DNA of 64,000 nucleotides from an uncultured Oscillospiraceae bacterium (GTDB taxonomy: Bacteria; Bacillota; Clostridia; Oscillospirales; Oscillospiraceae): NCBI GenBank assembly GCA_944385365.1, contig CALWWW010000010.1:1-64000 (forward strand). Direction: 5' to 3'. Below are positions 53,573 to 60,986 of this stretch, piece by piece. A program made the position numbers and the translations under genes. The stretch's first letter is position 1, and the number at the start of each line of letters is the position of its first letter. The notes below the pieces were generated by a model. The model did no database searches. It was not told the origin of the DNA and was given only the letters and a program-made list of their open reading frames with translations.

Positions 53573-54892
53573 TTATGCCTCCCCGACAAACGCGCCGTAA
53601 ATGGCCTGCAGGGCGTCGGTGTAGTCGTCCTCGTCCACACCGACGATGATGTTGTTCTCACCGGAACCCTGGTCGATCATCCGGATGTTGATATTCCGGT
53701 TGGCAATGGCCGTAAAGGCCCGGCCCGCCGTGCCCTTGTTGCTGACCATACCCCGGCCCACAATGGCAATCAGGGCCATATTGTCGTCGATGGTGACGGA
53801 GTCGGCGTTGGCGTCCCGGAAAATGCGGCCGATGATGGCCTCCTTGCAGTCGGCAATGGAGCTGGTGGTCACCACCACACTCATGGTGTCGATGCCCGTG
53901 GGCGTGTGCTCAAAGGACACGCCGAAGTCCTCCAGAACCCCCAGGACCTTGCGGCCGAAGCCCACTTCCGTGTTCATGCGGTCCTTTTCGATGGTGATGG
54001 AGGAAAAACCCTTGCGGCCCGCCACGCCGGTGATGACCGTGGGCACGGGACGGTCGGACTTGGGCACAATCATGGTGCCGGGGTCGGCGGGGGCGTTGGT
54101 ATTGCGGATGTTGATGGGAATGCAGGCTTCCCGGACGGGGAAAATGGCTTCCTCGTGCATGACCGTCGCGCCCATGTAGGCCAGCTCCCGCAGCTCCCGG
54201 TAGGTGATCTCCTCGATAACACGGGGATTCTCCACCAGACGGGGGTCCGCCATCAGCATGCCGGAAACGTCGGTCCAGTTTTCGTAGATGGAGGCGTGGA
54301 CGGCACGGGCCACAATGGCGCCGGTGACATCGGAGCCGCCGCGGGAGAAGGTCTTGATGGTGCCGTTGGGCATGGAGCCGTAGAAACCGGGGATAACGGC
54401 GTATTCCACATCCTCCAGCAGGGCGGACAGGGCCTTGTACGTCTGCTTGTCATCAAAGCTGCCGTCGCTGTGGAAGAAGATGCCGGACTCGGCATCCACA
54501 AAGGTGAAGCCCAGGAACTTGGCCAGAATCATAGAGTTCAGATATTCGCCCCGGCTGGCCACATAGTCCTGACCTGCGTGGTGCTCGATGGCCATGCGGA
54601 TTTTGCGGAATTCCTTATCCAGGGAAAAGTCCAGGCCCAGGTCGGCAATGATGCCGTTGTAGCGGGCTTCGATTTTGGCAAAGGCCTCGTCGATGTTCTG
54701 CTTCTTGGCGGCCAGGTCGAAGCAATCATAGAGCATATCGGTGACCTTGATATCGTCGGAAAAACGCTTGCCGGGGGCGGAAGCCACCACATAGCGGCGC
54801 TCCGGCTCGGCCTTGATGATGGCCGCCACCTTGCGGAACTGGGCGGCGTCGGCCAGGGAGCTACCGCCGAATTTGACTACTTTCGTCTGCAT
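53573..54892 (-). CDS. lysC: Aspartate kinase
   Basis: A 439-residue monofunctional aspartokinase, first step of the aspartate pathway. The kinase domain opens with KFGGSSLADAAQFRKVA and has SRGGSDVTGAIVARA; two ACT domains follow (TIEKDRMNTEVGFGRKVLGVLEDFGVSFEH and AIVGRGMVSNKGTAGRAFTAIANRNINIRMIDQGSGENNIIVGV), so feedback regulation by lysine or threonine is expected. The start ATG 54892 has AAGGAGA upstream. It lies 211 bases after ddh with type B repeats in between and may have its own promoter. Confidence 0.95.
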   Translation of the reverse strand: MQTKVVKFGGSSLADAAQFRKVAAIIKAEPERRYVVASAPGKRFSDDIKVTDMLYDCFDLAAKKQNIDEAFAKIEARYNGIIADLGLDFSLDKEFRKIRMAIEHHAGQDYVASRGEYLNSMILAKFLGFTFVDAESGIFFHSDGSFDDKQTYKALSALLEDVEYAVIPGFYGSMPNGTIKTFSRGGSDVTGAIVARAVHASIYENWTDVSGMLMADPRLVENPRVIEEITYRELRELAYMGATVMHEEAIFPVREACIPINIRNTNAPADPGTMIVPKSDRPVPTVITGVAGRKGFSSITIEKDRMNTEVGFGRKVLGVLEDFGVSFEHTPTGIDTMSVVVTTSSIADCKEAIIGRIFRDANADSVTIDDNMALIAIVGRGMVSNKGTAGRAFTAIANRNINIRMIDQGSGENNIIVGVDEDDYTDALQAIYGAFVGEA

Positions 54893-55003
54893 GGGAAGAT
54901 TCTCCTTGTGTAGGTGTTTTTTTACAAAAGGGGGACATATATATTGACGCGTTGTTTGGTACGGGTTTGCACGGATGCGATGAGGAATGCGACATAGTAC
55001 CGC

Positions 55004-55086
55004 ACGGCGGCACACACAGGTGCCGCCCTACGAACACGAACCGGCTGCCCCGCTCCTTGTAGGGCGGGACCTGCGTGTCCCGCCGC
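55004..55086. repeat. Two type B hairpins in opposite orientation
   Basis: Inverted type B 55006-55027 (arms GGCGGCAC/GTGCCGCC, loop ACACAG, then CCTACGAA) and type B 55058-55084 (TAGGGCGGGAC/GTCCCGCCG), between ddh and lysC. Confidence 0.85.
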
Positions 55087-55103
55087 TGGTGCATTCGACC
55101 GAA

Positions 55104-56087
55104 TTACAGCATATGGGCCAGCAGCTCATCGCGGCCCAGGGGGCTCAGGTCTGCCGGAGCAATGTCGAAGATGGTATAGCAGCCGGTGCAGCCCCGGTCC
55201 TTCATTCGGTTCAAAGCACGGGCGCAGGCCACCAGGACGCTGGCGGTGAACTGGGGATTGGAATCCAGCGTCAGCTTGTACTCGATGGTCTGGTGGCACT
55301 CCTTCTCCCAGCCGGTGACGCCGCTGCGGATGACGCTGCCGCCGTGGGGCAGGCCGGAGTGGTTCTTCTGCATCTCCTCGGCGGTGATGAACTCCACGGT
55401 GGTGTCGTAGTCGGAGAAGTAGTTGGGCATGGTCTTGATGGCCGCCTCAATGGCAGCCTTGTCGGCGCCCTCCTCGGCCACCACATAGCAGTAGCGGGTG
55501 TGCTTTTCCCGGGTGGTCAGCTCGGGATTCTCGCCCTTGCGGACCCGCTCCAGCGCTTCCGGCACGGGAATGGTGTACTGCCGGGCGTCGGCCACGCCGG
55601 GAATCCGGCGGACGGCGTCGGAATGGCCCTGGCTCACGCCCTTGCCCCAGAAGGTGTAGTCCTTGCCCTCGGGCAGAATGGCCGAGGCATAGAGACGGTT
55701 GACGGAGAACAGGCCGGGGTCCCAGCCCAGGGAGATCATGGCCATGTGGCCGCTCTCCTTGGCGGCGGCGTCCACGGCGGCGAAGTGGGCCGGGATGTTG
55801 GCATGGGTGTCAAAGCTGTCGATGACGTGGAACTCCTTGGCCAGGGCCGGGGTCATGGTGGGCAGGTCTGTGGCGGAGCCGCCGCAGAGAATCAGAACGT
55901 CCACCTTGTCCTTCCAGCTGAGGACGTCGTCCAGAGACGCCACGGGGACGCCGGGGGTGCGGATGGTCAGGGAAGCCGGGTCGCGGCGGGTGAACACCAC
56001 AGCCAGTTCCATGTCCGCGTTCTGGGCGATGGAGCACTCCACGCCCCGGGCCAGATTGCCATAGCCAACAATGCCGATTCTAGTCAT
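55104..56087 (-). CDS. ddh: meso-Diaminopimelate dehydrogenase
   Basis: A 327-residue NADP-dependent enzyme that makes meso-diaminopimelate from tetrahydrodipicolinate in one step, bypassing acylated intermediates. The Rossmann motif is IVGYGNLARG, followed by VVFTRRDPASL for the NADP phosphate, then LCGGSATDLP and a segment with DSFDTHANIP and SLGWDPGLFSVNRL, which are diagnostic of Ddh. It lies 16 bases after dapB in the lysine operon. No dapD/dapL/dapE genes are here, consistent with the short route. Confidence 0.95.
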   Translation of the reverse strand: MTRIGIVGYGNLARGVECSIAQNADMELAVVFTRRDPASLTIRTPGVPVASLDDVLSWKDKVDVLILCGGSATDLPTMTPALAKEFHVIDSFDTHANIPAHFAAVDAAAKESGHMAMISLGWDPGLFSVNRLYASAILPEGKDYTFWGKGVSQGHSDAVRRIPGVADARQYTIPVPEALERVRKGENPELTTREKHTRYCYVVAEEGADKAAIEAAIKTMPNYFSDYDTTVEFITAEEMQKNHSGLPHGGSVIRSGVTGWEKECHQTIEYKLTLDSNPQFTASVLVACARALNRMKDRGCTGCYTIFDIAPADLSPLGRDELLAHML

Positions 56088-56103
56088 ATGTAAGATCCTT
56101 CCT

Positions 56104-56841
56104 TTACTGGGTTACAATGTCGTTCATATTGTAGAGGCCCGGCTGCTTTCCGATCAGGAACGCGGCGGCGGACAGCGCGCCCTCGGCGAAGAGGGAACGG
56201 TCCTGGGCCTCGTGCTTCAGGGTGATGATCTGGGTCCCCGTATTGACGATGACCTCATGGATGCCCACGGTGTTGCCCATGCGCAGGGAGTGAACGCCGA
56301 TTTCCTTTTTGGGCCGCTTGCCGTTTTCATGGCGGCCCACCAGCACGTCGTAGTCGGGATGGGCGTCCTTGACTGCTTCGGCCAGCATCAGCGCCGTGCC
56401 GCTGGGAACGTCCAGCTTCTGGTTGTGATGGGCTTCCACGATCTCCACATCGGCGTCGGGGAACATTTTGGCCGTGGTGCGGGCCAGCTCCATGAGCAGC
56501 GCCACGCCCAGAGACATGTTGCCGGAACGGAAGATGGGGGCGGCCTTGGCGGCCTCGTCGATCATGGCCAGTTCCTCGGGGGTCTGGCCCGTGGTGGCAA
56601 TGACGGCGGGAATCTTCGTCTTCTGAATGTAAGCGCACAGCTCCGCCGTGGCGGCGTGGTTGGAAAAGTCGATGATGCAGTCGGCTTCGTTGGTGAAGTC
56701 ATGGAGACTCTTGAGGATGCCGTCGCCGCTGCCGTAGGAATCCACGGCTCCGGCCAGCTCCGCGCCCTGGATGCCCTGGTCGATCATGGCCAGAACCGCC
56801 CGGCCCATGCGGCCGCAGGCGCCGTTGACAAGAAGTTTCAT
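56104..56841 (-). CDS. dapB: 4-Hydroxy-tetrahydrodipicolinate reductase
   Basis: A 245-residue DapB. GACGRMG (7-13) is the dinucleotide-binding loop and EAHHNQKLDVPSGTALMLAEA holds the catalytic His-His and substrate Lys. It converts the DapA product to tetrahydrodipicolinate. It lies 12 bases after dapA, with AAGGAGG ahead of its ATG. Confidence 0.96.
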   Translation of the reverse strand: MKLLVNGACGRMGRAVLAMIDQGIQGAELAGAVDSYGSGDGILKSLHDFTNEADCIIDFSNHAATAELCAYIQKTKIPAVIATTGQTPEELAMIDEAAKAAPIFRSGNMSLGVALLMELARTTAKMFPDADVEIVEAHHNQKLDVPSGTALMLAEAVKDAHPDYDVLVGRHENGKRPKKEIGVHSLRMGNTVGIHEVIVNTGTQIITLKHEAQDRSLFAEGALSAAAFLIGKQPGLYNMNDIVTQ

Positions 56842-56853
56842 GAATCGGCCTCC

Positions 56854-57744
56854 TTACACGTTGATGCCAACGTCCCGCATGGCCTGGAGCAGAACGGCCT
56901 TGTGGCCCTCCTCCATGGGAGTCAGGGGCAGACGCAGATAGTCCTTGCAGAAGCCCATGGCGGCCATGGCGGCCTTGACGGGAATGGGGTTGACCTCGGA
57001 GAACAATGCCCGGATCAGGGGCAGATACTTGGCCTGCAATGCCATGGCCCCGGCAATGTCACCGGCAAAGAACTTGTCACAGATTTCTACGGTCTGGCGG
57101 GGGGCCACGTTGGACAGCACGGAAATGACGCCGATGCCGCCGCAGGCCATAATGGGCACAATTTCGTCGTCGTTGCCGGAGTAGATGGCCAGCTGATCGC
57201 CCACCAGGGCCGCCGTCTCCACGATCTTGGAGATGTTGCCGTTGGCCTCCTTGATACCGGCGATTCTGGGATGCTTGGCCAGCTCCACATAGGTGGCGGG
57301 CTCAATGTTGACGCCGGTGCGGGAGGGGACGTTGTAGAGGATAATGGGCTTGGTGGAAACGTCGCCGATGGCGTTGTACATGGCAACAAGACCCTTCTGG
57401 GTGGCCTTGTTGTAGTAGGGGGTGACGCACAGCATACCGTCGCAGCCGATGGAGCAGGCGAACTTCGTCAGCTCGATGGCGTAGGAGGTGTCGTTGGAGC
57501 CGGTACCGGCAATGATGGGCACCCGGCCCGCCGCCGTCTCCACGGCGCACTGGAGGGCGTCCCGGTGCTCCTGATCGGACAGGGTGGAGCCTTCGCCGGT
57601 GGTGCCGCAGATGACCAGAGCGTTGATGCCCTCGTCAATCTGCCAGTTGATGAGCTTTTTGAAGGCGGCAAAATCGATGCCGTTCTCGTCGGTGGGGGTG
57701 ATGAGGGCCGTGGCTACGCCGCGGAAAATGGGTTCATGCTTCAT
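56854..57744 (-). CDS. dapA: 4-Hydroxy-tetrahydrodipicolinate synthase
   Basis: A 296-residue TIM-barrel aldolase condensing pyruvate with aspartate semialdehyde. The Schiff-base lysine is Lys165 in GIKEANGN, the proton-relay tyrosine is Tyr137 in LYNVPSRTG, and GTTGEGSTL (47-55) binds the substrate. AAGGAG precedes ATG 57744. It is first in the lysine operon directly behind the lysine riboswitch and its terminator. Confidence 0.96.
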   Translation of the reverse strand: MKHEPIFRGVATALITPTDENGIDFAAFKKLINWQIDEGINALVICGTTGEGSTLSDQEHRDALQCAVETAAGRVPIIAGTGSNDTSYAIELTKFACSIGCDGMLCVTPYYNKATQKGLVAMYNAIGDVSTKPIILYNVPSRTGVNIEPATYVELAKHPRIAGIKEANGNISKIVETAALVGDQLAIYSGNDDEIVPIMACGGIGVISVLSNVAPRQTVEICDKFFAGDIAGAMALQAKYLPLIRALFSEVNPIPVKAAMAAMGFCKDYLRLPLTPMEEGHKAVLLQAMRDVGINV

Positions 57745-57780
57745 GATCGCAACTCCTTCATAGTCTCAAATGGCCTGGAA

Positions 57781-57812
57781 AAAATAAAATAGCCGATGCA
57801 AGCATCGACTAT
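57781..57812 (-). terminator. Terminator of the lysine riboswitch
   Basis: Eleven-base stem ATAGTCGATGC/GCATCGGCTAT (minus strand) followed by TTTTATTTT, between the aptamer and dapA; the likely lysine-controlled expression platform. Confidence 0.85.
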
Positions 57813-57878
57813 CGGAATCCCTGCAATCCATCCGCCGGGGGTTTTCGGAAAGGGTCCCGTGGACAGACGCCGTGTTCT

Positions 57879-58049
57879 GATAGCACTCCGCATAGCACTC
57901 CGCAAATGCGACAGTCAGACGGCTGTTGACCGTCTGCCCAGGGTACCTTTCCGCCTCGGGCCCCTTCGGCGACGATCCCTTTCCCAATCCGTACAGCTCT
58001 GCGAAAGCCTGGGGCAAAACCGGTACTCTTGATGCGTCGCGCCTCTATC
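57879..58049 (-). promoter_or_regulatory. Lysine riboswitch (L box)
   Basis: The minus strand shows the L-box core in order: GATAGAGGCGCGACGCATCA, AGAGTACC, GGGAAAGGGATCGTCGCCGAA, GCGGAAAGGTACC, CAGCCGTCTGACTGTCGC, and the closing GGAGTGCTATC. P1 is GATAG/CTATC. The closing strand is present twice in tandem (12-bp repeat TGCGGAGTGCTA, 57881-57904 on the plus strand). High lysine should stop transcription before dapA. Confidence 0.93.
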
Positions 58050-58080
58050 ATTCGTTTTATTGCACTATTCAACTGCTAGA

Positions 58081-58109
58081 AGTTTAGCATACGCGACAAA
58101 TGGTGTCAA
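58081..58109 (-). promoter_or_regulatory. Promoter of the lysine operon
   Basis: Minus strand TTGACA (58104-58109), 17 bases, TAAACT (58081-58086), about 32 bases before the riboswitch. Confidence 0.8.
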
Positions 58110-58192
58110 TAGGAATTGAATACTTTATGAAAGTACGGTGGATTTTTCGTGAAAATTCACGGAAAACGGCCCGCCCCCGCCGTGGATGGCCC

Positions 58193-58221
58193 TTGACTTT
58201 TTCGCAATGGTGCGCTACACT
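58193..58221 (+). promoter_or_regulatory. Promoter of the methionine operon
   Basis: TTGACT, 17 bases, TACACT, just ahead of the T-box leader and 83 bases from the divergent lysine promoter. Confidence 0.8.
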
Positions 58222-58229
58222 GAGACGGT

Positions 58230-58522
58230 AAGTTCATCGAAGACAACGGCGATGAAGAGGAGAGTACGCCCTGCCGATGCGGCAAAGAGAGCTTCCGTAT
58301 GGTGAAAGGAAGCCCGACAGGCCGGGGGGAACATGGCCTCGGAGCCTCGCACCGACCGTTCCCTTGCGGAACGTTAGGCTGCGATGGGTGCGCCCATTAC
58401 AGCGCCGGGGTATCGGCAACGGCACCCGCAGAGTCTCCGTCCGTGAGGGCGGGGAGAACCAAGGTGGTATCACGCGGCAGCAGCTCGCGTCCTTGCAGTC
58501 TATGCAGGGACGCGTTTTTTGT
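58230..58522 (+). promoter_or_regulatory. T-box leader, methionine-specific, with terminator
   Basis: T-box sequence AGGTGGTATCACGCGG at 58462-58477. In stem I GAGG pairs with CCUC around an internal loop with AGAGUA on the 5' side and GGAACAUGG on the 3' side, giving specifier codon AUG (Met) at 58333-58335. The terminator (GCGTCC...GGGACGC then TTTTTT, 58486-58522) precedes the O-acetylhomoserine sulfhydrylase gene. Confidence 0.88.
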
Positions 58523-58562
58523 TGCCTGCTCATCTATTTCAAAGACAGGAGGAACCTCAGTT

Positions 58563-59840
58563 ATGAATCCCTATCAAATTGAAACCCGCTGCCTCCAGGG
58601 CGGCTACGTCCCCGGCAACGGCGAACCCAGAGCCGTGCCCATCATCCAGTCCACCACCTTCCGCTATGACAGCAGCGAGTCCCTGGGACGGCTGTTTGAT
58701 CTGGAGGAAAACGGCTATTTCTATTCCCGCCTGCAAAACCCCACCTGTGACAACGTGGCGGCCAAAATCTGCGCGCTGGAGGGCGGCACGGCGGCCATGC
58801 TGACGTCTTCCGGTATGTCGGCGGTGTTCTTCTCCGTCTTTAATATCGCCACCTGCGGCGACCATGTGGTGTGCTCCTCCACCATCTACGGCGGCAGCTT
58901 CAACCTCTTTGCCGTCACCATGAAGAAGATGGGCGTGGAGTTTACCTTTGTCCATCCCGACTGCACCGAGGAAGAGCTGAACGCCGCGTTCCGGCCCAAC
59001 ACCAAGGCCGTCTACGGCGAGACCATCGCTAATCCGGCCCTGACGGTACTGGATATCGAAAAGTTTGCACGGGCCGCCCACGGCCACGGTGTGCCCCTGA
59101 TTGTGGACAATACCTTTGCCACCCCCATCAACTGCCAGCCCCTGCGCTGGGGTGCGGATATCGTGGTCCACTCCACCACCAAGTATATGGACGGCCACGC
59201 TTCGGCCTTGGGCGGCTGCATCGTGGACGGCGGCAACTTCGACTGGATGGCCCACGCCGAAAAGTTCCCGGGCCTGTGCACCCCGGATGAGAGCTACCAC
59301 GGCCTTGTCTATGCCGAGAAGTTCGGCAAGGAGGGGGCCTATATCACCAAGGCCACGGTCCAGCTCATGCGGGATTTGGGTGCTTGCCAGTCGCCCCAGA
59401 GCGCCTATCTGCTGAATGTGGGCCTGGAGAGTCTCCACGTCCGCATGGAGCGTCATTGCCGGAACGCCCAGGCCATTGCCGAATTTTTGCAGAACCATCC
59501 CCAGATCGAGTGGGTCAACTACAGCGGTCTGCCCGACAATAAATATTATGATCTGGCCAAGAAGTACCTGCCCAAGGGCTCCTGCGGCGTCATCAGCTTC
59601 GGCGTCAAGGGCGGCCGCGCCGCCGCCGAGGGCTTTATGGACCGTCTGAAGCTCATTACCATTGCCACCCATGTGGCCGATGCTCGCAGCTGCTGCATCC
59701 ACCCGGCCAGCACCACCCACCGCCAGATGAATGACGCGGAGTTGGTGGCCGCCGGCGTCAGCCCCGAGCTGGTGCGCCTGTCTGTGGGTCTGGAAAACGT
59801 CCAGGACCTCATGGACGACATCGCCCAGGCATTGGCCTGA
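58563..59840 (+). CDS. O-acetylhomoserine sulfhydrylase (Cys/Met metabolism PLP enzyme)
   Basis: A 425-residue gamma-family PLP enzyme. Lys207 in [17 protein letters not shown] is the cofactor lysine; [22 protein letters not shown] and [14 protein letters not shown] are typical of O-acetylhomoserine (thiol)-lyases, and [19 protein letters not shown] is the conserved C-terminal block. It makes homocysteine (or methionine from methanethiol) from O-acetylhomoserine. The start ATG 58563 follows AGGAGGAAC. A Met T-box controls it and metA follows after 14 bases, which supports this role over methionine gamma-lyase. Confidence 0.92.
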   Translation: MNPYQIETRCLQGGYVPGNGEPRAVPIIQSTTFRYDSSESLGRLFDLEENGYFYSRLQNPTCDNVAAKICALEGGTAAMLTSSGMSAVFFSVFNIATCGDHVVCSSTIYGGSFNLFAVTMKKMGVEFTFVHPDCTEEELNAAFRPNTKAVYGETIANPALTVLDIEKFARAAHGHGVPLIVDNTFATPINCQPLRWGADIVVHSTTKYMDGHASALGGCIVDGGNFDWMAHAEKFPGLCTPDESYHGLVYAEKFGKEGAYITKATVQLMRDLGACQSPQSAYLLNVGLESLHVRMERHCRNAQAIAEFLQNHPQIEWVNYSGLPDNKYYDLAKKYLPKGSCGVISFGVKGGRAAAEGFMDRLKLITIATHVADARSCCIHPASTTHRQMNDAELVAAGVSPELVRLSVGLENVQDLMDDIAQALA

Positions 59841-59854
59841 GAAGGGGGTCCACC

Positions 59855-60799
59855 ATGCCCATTCGGATTCCCAACGATCTGCCCGCCACCAAAACCCTGC
59901 TGGATGAAAACATCTTTGTCATGACGGAGACCCGGGCCATGACCCAGGATATCCGCCCCCTGGACCTGCTGATCCTCAATCTGATGCCCACCAAAATCGA
60001 CACGGAGACCCAGCTGGCCCGTCTCCTGGGCAACACGCCCCTCCAGGTCAATATGGAGCTGATGCAGATGTCCACCCACGAGTCGAAGAATACCTCGTCG
60101 GAGCATATGCTGGCCTTTTACAAGACCTTCGACCAGGTCCGGCACCGGAAGTTTGACGGCATGATCATCACCGGCGCGCCGGTGGAGCAGATGCCCTTTG
60201 AAGAGGTGGACTACTGGCCGGAGCTGTGTGAGATATTCGAGTGGACCACCACCAACGTCCACAGCACGTTCCATATCTGCTGGGGCGCCCAGGCGGGGCT
60301 TTACTATCACTACGGCATCCAGAAGCATCAGCTGCCGGAAAAGATGTTCGGCGTGTTTCCCCATACGGTGGATTATAAGCGGTCCATTCTGTTCCGGGGT
60401 TTCGACGATACCTTTATGGTGCCCCACTCCCGCCATACCACCATCGACCGGGCCGATGTGGAGCGGGTCCCCAGTCTGCGGGTCCTGGCATCCTCGGAGG
60501 AGGCCGGTGTCTACGCTGTCTCGTCCCGCCAGGGGCGGCGGGTCTTTATCATGGGCCATTCCGAATATGACCCCGGCACCCTGGACAAGGAGTACCGCCG
60601 GGACAAGGCGGCGGGACTGCCCATCGCCCCGCCCAAGAACTATTTCCCCAATGACGACGACACCCAGCCGCCCATGGTGTCCTGGCGGGCCCATGCCAAT
60701 CTGCTGTATTCCAACTGGCTCAACTACTTCGTCTACCAGACAACGCCCTACGACCTGAAGAACCTTTCTCAACAGCCGTCCAGTGGGGAATTCCAATAA
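59855..60799 (+). CDS. metA: Homoserine O-acetyltransferase (MetA type)
   Basis: A 314-residue MetA. The catalytic cysteine is Cys142 in [18 protein letters not shown] and the later HSEYDPGTL give the His and Glu of the active site. Residue 111 is Glu (GAPVEQMPF); in this family Glu111 goes with acetyl-CoA and Gly111 with succinyl-CoA, so the product should be O-acetylhomoserine, exactly the substrate of the upstream enzyme. GAAGGGGG precedes the ATG. It is the last gene of the T-box-controlled operon. Confidence 0.95.
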   Translation: MPIRIPNDLPATKTLLDENIFVMTETRAMTQDIRPLDLLILNLMPTKIDTETQLARLLGNTPLQVNMELMQMSTHESKNTSSEHMLAFYKTFDQVRHRKFDGMIITGAPVEQMPFEEVDYWPELCEIFEWTTTNVHSTFHICWGAQAGLYYHYGIQKHQLPEKMFGVFPHTVDYKRSILFRGFDDTFMVPHSRHTTIDRADVERVPSLRVLASSEEAGVYAVSSRQGRRVFIMGHSEYDPGTLDKEYRRDKAAGLPIAPPKNYFPNDDDTQPPMVSWRAHANLLYSNWLNYFVYQTTPYDLKNLSQQPSSGEFQ

Positions 60800-60822
60800 G
60801 TGTAAAAATTGTGAAATCAGAG

Positions 60823-60860
60823 AAAAACCGGCAGCTTTCATGGAAAGCTGCCGGTTTTTT
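60823..60860 (+). terminator. Terminator of the methionine operon
   Basis: Perfect stem AAAAACCGGCAGCTTTC and complement around a short loop, ending in TTTTTT. Confidence 0.93.
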
Positions 60861-60928
60861 GCTGGGAAATGTAGAACAATGTCAAAAGTTATCCACAAAA
60901 CTGTGGATAAAGTATGAACGGGCAGGGG

Positions 60929-60977
60929 AAAAAGCGGCCCCATGGAGCCGCGTAAAAACGGGAACTCCATGGGGCCG
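60929..60977 (-). terminator. Terminator of the YcdB/SLH gene
   Basis: Thirteen-base stem CGGCCCCATGGAG/CTCCATGGGGCCG nine bases after the stop, followed on the minus strand by CTTTTTCCCC. Confidence 0.85.
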
Positions 60978-60986
60978 TCCAATGGG

